A stretch of DNA of 64,000 nucleotides from Neoaquamicrobium sediminum (GTDB lineage: Bacteria; Pseudomonadota; Alphaproteobacteria; Rhizobiales; Rhizobiaceae). Within the stretch, counting starts at the first letter, position 1; every line of letters begins with the position of its first letter. The notes below the pieces were generated by a model. The model saw only the letters and a list, made by a program, of their open reading frames with translations, was not told the DNA's origin and searched no databases. The position numbers and the translations under genes were made by a program. This document shows positions 54,367 to 64,000 of the stretch, piece after piece. The DNA lies in contig NZ_JABETK010000001.1 of assembly GCF_013240295.1 (NCBI RefSeq), positions 1,488,001-1,552,000 on the forward strand, given 5' to 3'.

Positions 54367-54434
54367 AGCCTATGTCAACAGGCTTTGCACGGCGGCGTTG
54401 CGTGTAACCCCCATTGCTGAAAAACCCTTTTCAG
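54364..54434. repeat. Two inverted repeats upstream of aroA
   Basis: CAAAGCCT-N8-AGGCTTTG (54364-54387) and CTGAAAA-ACCC-TTTTCAG (54417-54434). They sit in the ~300-bp gap between the divergent FYDLN and aroA genes; the first overlaps the candidate promoter. No gene is seen in the gap. Confidence 0.45.
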
Positions 54435-54480
54435 GCAAGGGCTGCCGGCAGGGGATGACCGGCTCCGAGGCTCATGGTAG

Positions 54481-55872
<1,392 letters not shown>

Positions 55873-55968
55873 CTGCAGTATCTCGCGGCGGTGCTGTGCC
55901 AACGGCACGGCGTTTCCCTTGTCCGGCTCGCGTGTTAGCCAATGTCAGGTTCGGCAAGGGAGGAGCAC

Positions 55969-56604
55969 GTGCGACAGATCGACTTCTATTTCGACATCAT
56001 TTCCCCTTTCGCGCATGTGGCGCTCGCACGGTTCGGCGAATTGCCGGCAGATGTGGAGGTAAAGCCGAAGCCGATCCTGCTTGGGCCGTTGCTCGCCCAT
56101 TGGGGACAGCGTGGCCCCGCAGAAATCGCGCCGAAGCGGCTGCACACCTATCGCGTCTCGTGCTTCCTCGGCGAAAAATACGGACTGGCAATGCGCTTCC
56201 CGCAGCGCCACCCGTTCAATCCCCTGGCAGCCATGCGGCTGCTGGCAGGTGCGGACGCAGACCTTGCAACGGTGCGCAAAGCCTTCGACTTCGTCTTCTC
56301 GGACGGCCGCGCACCGGATAATGAAAGCGATCTGGCGGCCTTCGCCGCGTGTACCGGCGTCGACCCGGCCTTGGCCGGCAAACAGAACGCCAAGGACCGA
56401 TTGCGCGCACTGACCGACGAGGCGATCGCCCGCGGCGTCTTCGGCGTGCCGACCTTCGCGGTGGATGACGAACTGTTCTGGGGTGTCGACGCCTTCGACA
56501 TGCTGCTTGCCTGGCTGGAGGAACCCGAAATATTCACGCGCGCGCCCTATGCCGGGCTGGATCAGATCGAGACCGGCATCGTCCGCAAGGCGGCGACCGG
56601 CTGA
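55969..56604 (+). CDS. 2-hydroxychromene-2-carboxylate isomerase-like DsbA-family protein
   Basis: A 211-residue thioredoxin-fold (kappa GST) protein. 'DFYFDIISPFAHVALARF' carries the Ser that replaces the redox Cys and activates glutathione in HCCA isomerases; 'GVFGVPTFAVDDELFWG' is the conserved cis-Pro loop. GTG 55969 with GGGAGGAG just upstream is preferred to ATG 55942. It is a glutathione-dependent isomerase of unknown substrate. It lies between aroA and cmk, which are normally closer. Confidence 0.83.
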   Translation: MRQIDFYFDIISPFAHVALARFGELPADVEVKPKPILLGPLLAHWGQRGPAEIAPKRLHTYRVSCFLGEKYGLAMRFPQRHPFNPLAAMRLLAGADADLATVRKAFDFVFSDGRAPDNESDLAAFAACTGVDPALAGKQNAKDRLRALTDEAIARGVFGVPTFAVDDELFWGVDAFDMLLAWLEEPEIFTRAPYAGLDQIETGIVRKAATG

Positions 56605-56645
56605 CTGCCGGCAACTCTACTGAGAATCGAAAAAAGGAGAGAACA

Positions 56646-57353
56646 ATGGCTGGCGACAACAAGGTTGCGATGGTGGTCGGCGGCGGCTCCGGCATGGGGG
56701 CGGCCTCGGCGCGCAAGCTGGCTGAAAGCGGATACGAGGTCGCCGTGCTTTCGTCTTCGGGCAAAGGGGAGGCGCTGGCCAAGGAGCTGGGCGGACTGGG
56801 TTTTACCGGCTCCAACCAGTCGAGCGAAGACCTCGAGCGTTTCGTGACCGCCGCCATGGATCGCTGGGGCCGGATCGACGTGCTCGTCAACGGCGCCGGC
56901 CACGGGCCTCGCGCGCCGCTCCTGGAGATCACCGATGAGCAGTGGCACATCGGTTTCGACGTCTATTTCATGAACGTCGTGCGGGCCACGCGCCTCGTCG
57001 CGCCGCTGATGGCTAGGAACGGCGGCGGCGCTATCGTCAACATCTCCACGGCCTGGGTGGACGAGCCAAGCGCGATGTTTCCGACCTCGGCGGTCGCGCG
57101 GGCGGGACTTGCGGCCTACACCAAGCTCTTCGCCGATGAATACGCGACGCGCAACGTACGCATGAACAATGTCCTGCCCGGCTGGATCGACAGCATCGCC
57201 CCGACGGAAGAACGCCGCGAGAGCGTGCCGATGAAGCGCTACGGGCGAAGCGAGGAAGTGGCCGAACTCGTACTCTTCCTGGCGTCGGAGAAATCCTCCT
57301 ACATCACCGGCCAGAGCCTGCGCATCGATGGCGGACTGATGCGTTCGACCTGA
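56646..57353 (+). CDS. SDR-family oxidoreductase lacking the YxxxK motif
   Basis: 235 residues: NAD(P)-binding 'VGGGSGMGAASARKLAE', 'NGAGHGP' and C-terminal 'SSYITGQSLRIDGGLM', the classical SDR fold. At the catalytic helix, where YxxxK is expected, the sequence is 'PTSAVARAGLAAYTK', that is Ser and Arg instead of Tyr and Lys. The Ser of the triad ('NISTAW') remains. Either it is catalytically altered or it uses another base. AAAAGGAGAG precedes the ATG. Confidence 0.85.
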   Translation: MAGDNKVAMVVGGGSGMGAASARKLAESGYEVAVLSSSGKGEALAKELGGLGFTGSNQSSEDLERFVTAAMDRWGRIDVLVNGAGHGPRAPLLEITDEQWHIGFDVYFMNVVRATRLVAPLMARNGGGAIVNISTAWVDEPSAMFPTSAVARAGLAAYTKLFADEYATRNVRMNNVLPGWIDSIAPTEERRESVPMKRYGRSEEVAELVLFLASEKSSYITGQSLRIDGGLMRST

Positions 57354-57441
57354 CGGCCGGCCAGCACTTACCCGCGAGGTAATTGGCGGCCACACCCATT
57401 TTCTATCTCTGCCTGTCGCACCGGTTCAAGAGGAGAAGATC

Positions 57442-58014
57442 ATGGGACGCATCATCGCAACGCAGTACATGTCGCTCGACGGCGTCATCCAGGATCCGGT
57501 CGGCATGGAAGGCTCCGGCCTAGGTGACTGGACGGGTCCGTTCAGCCGCGGCCCGACGGGCGACGCCTTCAAGCACCGCGAACTGGCGGATGCGAACGCC
57601 ATGATCTACGGGCGGGTGACCTATGACGGGTTCGCCGCCGTGTGGCCCTTGGTGAACGATCCGGAAGGCTACGCGGCACGCATCAACAGCCTTCCCAAAT
57701 ACGTCGCGTCACGGACGCTCGAAACCGTTGACTGGTCCAATTCCAGCCTGATCGAAGGAGATCTTGTCGATGCCGCGCGAAAGATCCGCGCCAGCGTCGA
57801 CGGCGACGTCCTGATCTTCGGCAGCGCTTCTATCGTCCACCAGCTTCTGCCGCACGGCCTCGTCGACGAGCTTAGGCTGATGGTCTTTCCGACAATCCTC
57901 GGGCGCGGTACGCGGCTGTTTCCCGACGGCGTGGCGGCAACGCTGGAACTTGCCGGCAACGAGCAGTTCGGCGATGGCATCGTGCTGCTGCGCTACACGA
58001 CCGTACAGCCGTAG
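57442..58014 (+). CDS. Dihydrofolate-reductase-like (RibD C-terminal) protein
   Basis: A 190-residue DHFR-fold protein: 'ATQYMSLDGVIQDPVG' at the start, 'NAMIYGRVTYDGFAAVWP', 'DVLIFGSASIVHQLLPHGLVDELRLMVFPTILGRG'. This is the YyaP/YwjB group, related to the RibD reductase domain, not true FolA. Substrate unknown. GAGGAG precedes the ATG. Confidence 0.85.
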   Translation: MGRIIATQYMSLDGVIQDPVGMEGSGLGDWTGPFSRGPTGDAFKHRELADANAMIYGRVTYDGFAAVWPLVNDPEGYAARINSLPKYVASRTLETVDWSNSSLIEGDLVDAARKIRASVDGDVLIFGSASIVHQLLPHGLVDELRLMVFPTILGRGTRLFPDGVAATLELAGNEQFGDGIVLLRYTTVQP

Positions 58015-58092
58015 TCATGCCCGGTTCCGGCATCAAGCCGATAGCCGCGCGTTGAAAATTCGGCTATGCGCGGTCGCATCGAAACGAACGGG

Positions 58093-58740
58093 ATGCCGGA
58101 TTTGCTGATCGCCATCGACGGGCCGGCCGGTGCGGGCAAGGGTACGCTCGCTCGCCGGCTGGCCGACCACTTCCACCTCAACCTGCTCGATACCGGGCTC
58201 AGCTATCGTGCTGTGGCGCACCGGATGCTGGCCTACGGGCTGCCGCTCGACAACGCCTCGGCCGCCGAGACCGCGGCGCGGCAAGTGGACCTTGGGGCCA
58301 TGGATCGCGAGGTGCTTTCGGCGCATGCAATCGGCGAGGCTGCATCGCAGGTAGCGGTCATTCCCGCCGTACGGCGCGTACTCGTCGACAAACAGCGCGA
58401 ATTCGCCCGCACCCCGCCCGGCTCCGTCCTCGACGGGCGCGACATCGGCACGGTGGTGTGCCCCGATGCAGACGTGAAGCTCTATCTTACTGCCAGCGCC
58501 GAGGTGCGCGCGCGACGCCGCCTGGCCGAGATCGAGGCGCGAGGCGGCACCGCCGATTTCGAACGCATCCTTGCCGACATAGAGCGCCGCGACGCGCGTG
58601 ACATGGGCCGGGCCGACTCGCCCCTGCTGCCGGCGCCAGACGCCCACTTGCTCGATACGAGCGAAATGGATATAGAGACGGCGTTCCAGGCGGCGGTAAC
58701 ACTGGTCGAAACGTCCATGGCCGCCCGGAGCGAAGACTAG
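58093..58740 (+). CDS. cmk: Cytidylate kinase
   Basis: A 215-residue kinase phosphorylating CMP/dCMP. The P-loop is '[17 protein letters not shown]', followed by '[11 protein letters not shown]', '[22 protein letters not shown]' and '[24 protein letters not shown]'. ATG 58093 puts the P-loop at the usual distance; ATG 58066 would add nine residues. It is upstream of rpsA as in most alphaproteobacteria. Confidence 0.93.
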   Translation: MPDLLIAIDGPAGAGKGTLARRLADHFHLNLLDTGLSYRAVAHRMLAYGLPLDNASAAETAARQVDLGAMDREVLSAHAIGEAASQVAVIPAVRRVLVDKQREFARTPPGSVLDGRDIGTVVCPDADVKLYLTASAEVRARRRLAEIEARGGTADFERILADIERRDARDMGRADSPLLPAPDAHLLDTSEMDIETAFQAAVTLVETSMAARSED

Positions 58741-58964
58741 CAACGAGACGCGACGCATCGTCTTCTCAGAAGAGGGAAGGGCCTGCGGCGCATTTTGTTC
58801 ATGTCGAAACCGGCCCGCCCGCATTGTCATGCGCCGGAGATGCCGCCAGAAGCGGCAAGCCGATCCGCCAGGCCGGATCGCGATGCACGGCAGGCCAGAC
58901 GCAACGCAAACCCACGGCGCACGCCCGACGAAGCCGATATGGCCCGGGCATTCCAGGAGCACAT

Positions 58965-60662
58965 ATGTCCAACGCAAATCCTACCCGCGACGATTTCGCG
59001 AGCATGCTCGACGAGTCCTTTTCCGCCGAGCACTCCGCTGAAGGTTCGGTCGTCAAGGGTCTCATCACGGCCATCGAAAAAGACATGGCCATCATCGACG
59101 TCGGCCTCAAGGTCGAAGGCCGCGTCCCGCTGAAGGAATTCGGCGCCAGCGCCAAGGAACTCAAGGCCGGCGACGAGGTCGAGATCTATGTCGAGCGCAT
59201 CGAGAACGCGCTTGGCGAGGCCATGCTGTCGCGCGAGAAGGCCCGCCGTGAAGAGAGCTGGGTCCGTCTCGAAGCCAAATTCAACGCCGGCGAGCGCGTC
59301 GAAGGCGTCATCTTCAACCAGGTCAAGGGTGGCTTCACCGTCGATCTCGACGGCGCCGTCGCCTTCCTGCCGCGTTCGCAGGTCGACATCCGTCCGATCC
59401 GCGACGTCACGCCCCTCATGCACAACCCGCAGCCCTTCGAGATTCTCAAGATGGATCGCCGTCGCGGCAACATCGTGGTTTCGCGCCGCACCGTGCTCGA
59501 GGAGAGCCGTGCCGAGCAGCGCTCCGAGATCGTCCAGAACCTCGAAGAGGGTCAGGTGGTCGAGGGCGTGGTCAAGAACATCACCGACTACGGTGCGTTC
59601 GTCGACCTCGGCGGCATCGATGGCCTGCTGCACGTGACCGACATGGCATGGCGCCGCGTCAACCATCCGACCGAGATCCTCAACATCGGTCAGACGGTCA
59701 AGGTACAGATCATTCGCATCAACCAGGAAACGCACCGCATCTCGCTCGGCATGAAGCAGCTCGAGAGCGATCCCTGGCAGGACATCGGCACCAAGTTCCC
59801 GATCGGCAAGAAGATCACCGGAACCGTCACCAACATCACCGACTACGGCGCGTTCGTCGAGCTGGAGCCGGGGATCGAGGGCCTCATCCACGTTTCCGAG
59901 ATGTCGTGGACCAAGAAGAACGTTCACCCCGGCAAGATCCTGTCGACCACGCAGGAAGTCGAGGTTGTCGTTCTCGAGGTCGACCCGCAGAAGCGCCGCA
60001 TCTCGCTCGGCCTCAAGCAGACGCTCGAGAATCCGTGGGAAGCATTCGCCCGCAACCATCCTTCGGGTTCGGTTGTCGAGGGCGAGGTCAAGAACAAGAC
60101 CGAGTTCGGCCTGTTCATCGGCCTCGACGGCGATGTCGACGGCATGGTCCACCTCTCCGACCTCGACTGGAACCGTCCGGGCGAGCAGGTCATCGAGGAG
60201 TACAACCGCGGCGACATGGTTTCGGCGCAGGTGCTCGACGTCGACATCGAGAAGGAGCGTATCTCGCTCGGCATCAAGCAGCTCGGCCGCGATGCCATCG
60301 GCGAGGCCGCTTCTTCGGGTGAACTGCGCAAGGGCGCGGTCGTGACCTGTGAGGTCACCGATGTCAAGGACGGAGGCCTGGAAGTCAGGCTCGTCGACCA
60401 CGACATCGACACCTTCATCAAGCGTTCGGACCTGTCGCGCGATCGCGACGAGCAGCGTCCGGAGCGTTTCCAGGTCGGCCAGAAGGTCGACGCCCGCGTC
60501 ATCGCCTTCGACAAGAAGACCCGCAAGCTGCAGGTCTCCATCAAGGCGCTGGAAATCGCCGAAGAGAAGGAAGCCGTCGCACAGTACGGTTCGACCGACT
60601 CCGGCGCGTCGCTGGGCGACATTCTGGGCGCAGCGCTCAAGAAGCAGACCACCAAGGACTGA
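58965..60662 (+). CDS. rpsA: 30S ribosomal protein S1
   Basis: A 565-residue protein with six S1 RNA-binding domains in tandem (starting near residues 28, 110, 197, 284, 371 and 459), for example 'NITDYGAFVDLGGIDGLLHVTDMAW' and 'NITDYGAFVELEPGIEGLIHVSEMSW'. It binds mRNA to the 30S subunit. ATG 58965 follows AGGAG; the open frame upstream is not used. A strong terminator follows. Confidence 0.97.
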   Translation: MSNANPTRDDFASMLDESFSAEHSAEGSVVKGLITAIEKDMAIIDVGLKVEGRVPLKEFGASAKELKAGDEVEIYVERIENALGEAMLSREKARREESWVRLEAKFNAGERVEGVIFNQVKGGFTVDLDGAVAFLPRSQVDIRPIRDVTPLMHNPQPFEILKMDRRRGNIVVSRRTVLEESRAEQRSEIVQNLEEGQVVEGVVKNITDYGAFVDLGGIDGLLHVTDMAWRRVNHPTEILNIGQTVKVQIIRINQETHRISLGMKQLESDPWQDIGTKFPIGKKITGTVTNITDYGAFVELEPGIEGLIHVSEMSWTKKNVHPGKILSTTQEVEVVVLEVDPQKRRISLGLKQTLENPWEAFARNHPSGSVVEGEVKNKTEFGLFIGLDGDVDGMVHLSDLDWNRPGEQVIEEYNRGDMVSAQVLDVDIEKERISLGIKQLGRDAIGEAASSGELRKGAVVTCEVTDVKDGGLEVRLVDHDIDTFIKRSDLSRDRDEQRPERFQVGQKVDARVIAFDKKTRKLQVSIKALEIAEEKEAVAQYGSTDSGASLGDILGAALKKQTTKD

Positions 60663-60684
60663 TCGTCCTGAAGTGATTTGAACA

Positions 60685-60718
60685 AAAAGCCCCGCCGGAG
60701 CGATCCGGCGGGGCTTTT
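60685..60718 (+). terminator. Rho-independent terminator of rpsA
   Basis: AAAAGCCCCGCCGGA (60685-60699), loop GCGA, TCCGGCGGGGCTTTT (60704-60718): a perfect 15-bp stem with a T tract, 22 bp after the stop. Confidence 0.93.
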
Positions 60719-60745
60719 GCTTGTCCGGGTATTGGTTGCCGGTGA

Positions 60746-61204
60746 TCAGACTTCGCGGCCGAGCCTCGCGTCGACCGAATGGCCATTGGCGCCGCGAATG
60801 GCGAAGAAGAAAAAGATCGCAGCCCAGAGGATCGACTTCTCCGCGCCCATATAGCCCTGGCCGAGGGTAATCCAGTGGAACCAGACGGTGACCAGCAGCA
60901 CGATCATGGCCGCAAATGCCGCCGGTCTGGTCAACAGGCCGACCGCGATGAGCATGCCGCCGAAGAATTCCGTTGCAGCCAGAAGCGGCGACCAGAACAC
61001 GCCGGGATAGAACCCCAACCCTTCTACCATCTCGACACTGCCGAAGGGTTCGCTGATCTTGCCTGCTCCGTGGACCACGAGGGCGAGCCCGGCGACAACA
61101 CGCAGCACCGTTTCGGCAAGCTCGTGCAGCGGTGCATAGACATTGCCGAGGGCGGGAATCAAAAGCCGCCGCGAGGGATGGGGTTGGGAAACGGATTGGG
61201 ACAC
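60746..61204 (-). CDS. DoxX-family membrane protein
   Basis: A 152-residue protein with four membrane segments and the DoxX core 'VLRVVAGLALVVHGAGKI', 'AATEFFGGMLIAVGLLTRPAA'. GTG 61204 with AAGGAG six bases upstream is chosen; the earlier ATG at 61246 has no such site. Members are associated with redox or respiratory functions, poorly defined. Confidence 0.83.
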   Translation of the reverse strand: MSQSVSQPHPSRRLLIPALGNVYAPLHELAETVLRVVAGLALVVHGAGKISEPFGSVEMVEGLGFYPGVFWSPLLAATEFFGGMLIAVGLLTRPAAFAAMIVLLVTVWFHWITLGQGYMGAEKSILWAAIFFFFAIRGANGHSVDARLGREV

Positions 61205-61312
61205 GAAAAACTCCTTGCTGATAATGTTGCGGTGCACAATCAGCAAATCATGAGCCTGACGGTCAAATAAACAACGGTTGATCGAGTGTTTACCGCGCCG
61301 GCTGCGATGTCG

Positions 61313-62308
61313 TCACGCCAACAGTCGGTCCAGCAGCGCCTGTTCGATGACAATGCCGTTGCGCGCCGCGTTGGAAGCCGCCTCGCCCCGCGTCTCGCCG
61401 GGCATATGGATATTGTGGCTCTCCTTCAGCCGGTGGAGATGACCGTCCAGACGTTGCCCGAATTGCGGATCAAGCAGGTCGGGCGCGATGGCGATCACCA
61501 GTAAGCCGCTGCCCGGGCTCTTGTCGCCGGAAACAAACGAAGGCGCGTCCAGCGACCAGTTGGCACCCGTCAGCCCGGCGGCCAGGACTTCGACCATCAG
61601 GGCAATGTTTGCGCCGCGCGCGCCTCCATAGGCGAGCAGCGCGCCCTTGACCGCAGCCGCGGCGTCCGTTGTCGGCCTGCCGTCGGCGTCGAGCGCCCAG
61701 CCTGGCGGGATCGGCCGGCCCTCCTTTGCGGCGCGCCGAACATTGACGAAGGCGGTTTCGCTGGATGCCTGGTCGATCAAAAGCGGCGCCCCCGAGCTTC
61801 GCGGCGCGGCGAAAGCCAGCGGATTGGTGGAGAACACGCGCGTGGTGCCGCCCGACCCCGCCATCAGCGCCGGGCCGTTGCTGGCTGCGATCGCTACCAG
61901 GCCCTCGTGCGCGAGCCTTGTGGCAAACCAGCCCAGTGCGCCGCACGTGTAGGCATTGTGCTGGGCAAAGAGCGCGATGCCCAGGTCGCGTGCCGCGGCC
62001 ACCAGCGCCTCGAACGCGATGTCGAAGCCGAGCTGGGCGGTGCCGCCTCCCGCATCGCTATGGAAGATGGCCGCCGCCGGTCGCGACAGCACCGGTACTG
62101 CATCGCCCTTGATGCGGCCGGCTTTCAGCGCTTCGAGATGGTCGATCAGGTGCGCGAACCCGACATTGGGTTGGCCTGCGGCTTCGGCGGCCACCGTAGC
62201 CTCTGCGAGCGCTTCAGCGGCGGGCAGACTTGCTCCTGCACGCTGCAACGCCTGGCGGGCAAGCGTGGTCGCATCAGGCAGCGTCAGCCGACGATTCCTG
62301 GAACTCAT
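61313..62308 (-). CDS. Ldh2-family NAD(P)-dependent oxidoreductase
   Basis: A 331-residue member of the malate/L-lactate/ureidoglycolate dehydrogenase family (not Rossmann LDH). 'GIALFAQHNAYTCGALGWFATRLAHEGLVAIAASNGPA' resembles the family's 'SNHFGA' region and 'STNPLAFAAPR' is the hallmark loop. ATG 62308 follows GGAGAG. Family members reduce 2-oxo acids or delta1-pyrroline-2-carboxylate (DpkA/LhpI type); the substrate here is not fixed. Confidence 0.85.
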   Translation of the reverse strand: MSSRNRRLTLPDATTLARQALQRAGASLPAAEALAEATVAAEAAGQPNVGFAHLIDHLEALKAGRIKGDAVPVLSRPAAAIFHSDAGGGTAQLGFDIAFEALVAAARDLGIALFAQHNAYTCGALGWFATRLAHEGLVAIAASNGPALMAGSGGTTRVFSTNPLAFAAPRSSGAPLLIDQASSETAFVNVRRAAKEGRPIPPGWALDADGRPTTDAAAAVKGALLAYGGARGANIALMVEVLAAGLTGANWSLDAPSFVSGDKSPGSGLLVIAIAPDLLDPQFGQRLDGHLHRLKESHNIHMPGETRGEAASNAARNGIVIEQALLDRLLA

Positions 62309-62369
62309 GCCGCCGCTCTCCGTTTCATATGTCCAAGTGATCGAAATCACTCAAGAAAGGACGATGACA

Positions 62370-62567
62370 ATGAACTGGAATCAGATCGAAGGGAATTGGG
62401 AGCAGTTCAAGGGCAAGGTGCAAACCCAGTGGGGTAAGCTGACCAATGATGACATTGACGTCATCAAGGGCAATCGCCGCCAGCTCGCTGGCCGCCTGCA
62501 GGAACGCTACGGCAAGGCGGAAGACGAAGCGGAGCGCGAGATCGACGACTGGCTTTCGCGCCACTGA
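62370..62567 (+). CDS. CsbD-family stress protein
   Basis: A 65-residue acidic, Trp-containing protein: 'MNWNQIEGNWEQFKGKVQTQWGKLTNDD' and 'LAGRLQERYGKAEDEAEREI', the CsbD/YjbJ pattern. ATG 62370 is 9 bases from AGGA; ATG 62364 is the alternative. General-stress proteins of unknown mechanism. Followed by a terminator. Confidence 0.92.
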   Translation: MNWNQIEGNWEQFKGKVQTQWGKLTNDDIDVIKGNRRQLAGRLQERYGKAEDEAEREIDDWLSRH

Positions 62568-62587
62568 TCTGAATTGCCTTATGAAGG

Positions 62588-62611
62588 AGCCCCGCTTTGG
62601 TGGGGCTTTTT
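62588..62611 (+). terminator. Terminator after csbD
   Basis: AGCCCCGC-TTTG-GTGGGGCT with a following TTTTT, 20 bp after the stop. One G-T pair in the stem. Confidence 0.75.
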
Positions 62612-62695
62612 CTTTGCCTGCCGTACGGTGAACGCTGCTTGCCAGCGGCGCAGCAGCGCGGCAAGGTCCCGTCCGGTTCCAGATACGGGGTCTGT

Positions 62696-63725
62696 ATGAA
62701 AACGATCTTTTCGCCACGCCATGCCGGGCATGCAGGCAATGTCGAGCTTGAAGAAGGCGGAATCGTTCCGGCCTACGAGAAGCCTTCGCGCGCCGAGATC
62801 ATTCGCGCACGCATCAACACCGTTTCGCTCGGACCGGTCAGCGAGCCCGAGGAGCATGACCTGGAAACGGCGGCAAAGGTGCATCGCCACGACTACCTGG
62901 ATTTCCTGCCGACGGTTTGGCCGGAGTGGGAGCAATCCGGGCGTAGCGGTACCGCCATGCCGTTCGTGGCCGACGCGCGGCCTGCGTGGCGACGTCCCTC
63001 CGACCTCGATCATAGCAAGGCTCGGTTTCTATTCGTTCGATGCCGGTGCAACCTTCGTGAAGGGCACCTGGGACGCGATCAAGTCGTCACACGACACCGC
63101 CATGACGGCGGCAGATCTCGTCCGCAGCGGCGAACGCTCGGCCTTTGCACTGTGCCGGCCGCCGGGGCATCATGCCGGCTCAAACTTCATGGGTGGCTAC
63201 TGCTTTATCAACAACGCTGCGGTCGCGGCCCAACGGTTTCTCGATGGCGGTGCCAGCAAGGTATCGATTCTCGATGTTGACTATCATCATGGCAACGGAA
63301 CGCAGCAGATATTCTATGCTCGCAACGACGTGCAGGTGTTGAACCTCCACGCCGACCCGATGAGCGAGTACCCCTTCTTCCTCGGCCATGCCGACGAAAC
63401 CGGCGAAGGAGAGGGGCAAGGCTTCAACCACAACTTTCCGATGCCCGCAGGGACGAGCTGGGTGCAGTGGGCCGCAGCTCTCGAAGAAGCCTGCCGCCTG
63501 ATAGCCGGCTATGGACCCGAAGTGCTCATCGTTTCGCTTGGGGTCGACACCTTCGAGCGAGACCCCATCAGCCGCTTCAAGCTCATCAGCGGCGACTATC
63601 CGAAGATCGGCCGGCGCATCGCCGGTTTGAAGCTACCTACCCTTTTCGTGATGGAAGGCGGCTATGCTGTCGAGGAGATCGGCATCAATGCCGTCGGCGT
63701 GCTGACCGGTTTCGAGGAAGCTTGA
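62696..63725 (+). CDS. HDAC-family acetylpolyamine amidohydrolase-like protein (frameshifted)
   Basis: About 342 residues after repair. The first frame has 'MKTIFSPRHAGHAGNVELEEG'; the second has the zinc hydrolase core 'CRPPGHHAGSNFMGGYCFINNAAVAA', 'LDVDYHHGNGTQQIFY' and 'VEEIGINAVGVL'. The switch is at about 63018-63021 (AAGG; one G too many or two bases lost). The His-His pair and Asp-x-His zinc ligands are intact. The 'SEYPFFLGHADETGEG' loop resembles AphA-type acetylpolyamine deacetylases. Confidence 0.85.
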
Positions 63726-63784
63726 GCCGCCTGAAAGCTATGCCTGCGCCGGCTCCAGAAAGGGGTGGCGGAGCCGTCGATAAT

Positions 63785-63800
63785 GCCGCGCTAGCGCGGC
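63785..63800. repeat. 16-bp perfect palindrome
   Basis: GCCGCGCTAGCGCGGC in the gap between the converging HDAC and znuA genes. It could form a stem but has no T tract. Confidence 0.4.
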
Positions 63801-63809
63801 GAGCGGCGC

Positions 63810-64000
63810 TCAGCTCGCCCCGGCAAGGCACGTGGTAAGCGAGGTGGTGAGGTTGCGGATCAGTTCGAAATAAAGTTCCGGCCCGTCCTCCAGGTCGGCA
63901 CCGAGCGGGTCGAGCACGCCAGTACGCGCCTGCGTTCCTTCGGCCACCACCGAGATGAGGCGCGGTTCGAATTGCGGCTCGGCGAAAATGCAGGTTGCCC
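63810..64000 (-). CDS. znuA: Zinc ABC transporter substrate-binding protein ZnuA (C-terminal part)
   Basis: Only the last ~63 residues are in the window; the start is beyond the right edge. 'CIFAEPQFEPRLISVVAEGT', 'GVLDPLGADLEDGPELYFELIRNL' is the conserved ZnuA C-terminus, and the late Cys ('TTCLAGAS') would pair with the Cys of 'TCIFAE'. A periplasmic Zn2+ receptor for ZnuABC. Confidence 0.87.
   Translation of the reverse strand, partial: ATCIFAEPQFEPRLISVVAEGTQARTGVLDPLGADLEDGPELYFELIRNLTTSLTTCLAGAS

Overview
The window is GC-rich DNA from an alphaproteobacterium, most likely Hyphomicrobiales (Rhizobiales) close to Mesorhizobium/Phyllobacteriaceae. Evidence: an aglR-aglEFGAK alpha-glucoside operon of the Sinorhizobium type, a Fur-family Mur regulator facing a sitABCD manganese operon, an ECF11 RpoE-ChrR pair, and the FYDLN-acid protein / aroA / cmk / rpsA neighbourhood. 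It reads as ordinary chromosome rich in catabolic and transport genes. I saw no phage, insertion sequence, CRISPR array, rRNA or replication origin; the one RNA gene is tRNA-Ala(GGC).

Layout. 0-7.3 kb: a partial ArsR regulator, a haloalkane dehalogenase divergent from a MarR regulator, a glutamine amidotransferase, an Lrp regulator, dut, a HAD phosphatase, a PfpI protein, and a PEP-mutase-like/3-hydroxyproline dehydratase pair. 7.3-11.5 kb: sitABCD and mur. 11.5-19.4 kb: aglR and aglEFGAK. 19.4-23.3 kb: lysine/glutarate catabolism (amaB-like, gcdH, LysR). 23.3-28.3 kb: gamma-glutamyltransferase, a stress membrane protein, and a TetR/flavin monooxygenase pair. 28.3-34.2 kb: a probable shikimate/quinate-type cluster (aroE paralogue, two GntR paralogues, TRAP transporter, diverged aroQ). 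34.4-37.5 kb: a sulfur cluster (periplasmic rhodanese, YeeE/TsuA transporter, Cys/Pro-rich peptide, unknown protein). 38.7-49.4 kb: three ECF sigma systems in a row (ECF41, ECF42 with a YCII partner, RpoE-ChrR with lipid-modifying genes). 49.3-53.4 kb: rpiB, a second TRAP transporter and a FadR-type regulator. 53.6-60.7 kb: tRNA-Ala, FYDLN protein, aroA, three inserted genes, cmk, rpsA. 60.7-64 kb: DoxX, Ldh2-type dehydrogenase, CsbD, an HDAC-family amidohydrolase and the 3' end of znuA.

Two points dominate. First, ten otherwise well-conserved genes each carry one 1-2 base indel, mostly in or beside G/C-rich runs, and four of the ten are in the agl operon. This looks like sequence error more than gene decay, so those genes are annotated here as single frameshifted genes. 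Second, regulatory sites can be read directly. RpoE-type promoters (TGATCC-N18-TAGRAS) precede rpoE, the divergent flavoprotein gene and the DUF2177 gene. Identical ECF41-type motifs (CGTCACA-N16-CGTC) precede the ECF41 gene and a monooxygenase-domain gene about 2.8 kb away. Clean palindromic operators sit at the MarR, TetR, LacI, Mur, ArsR and FadR-type regulator genes.
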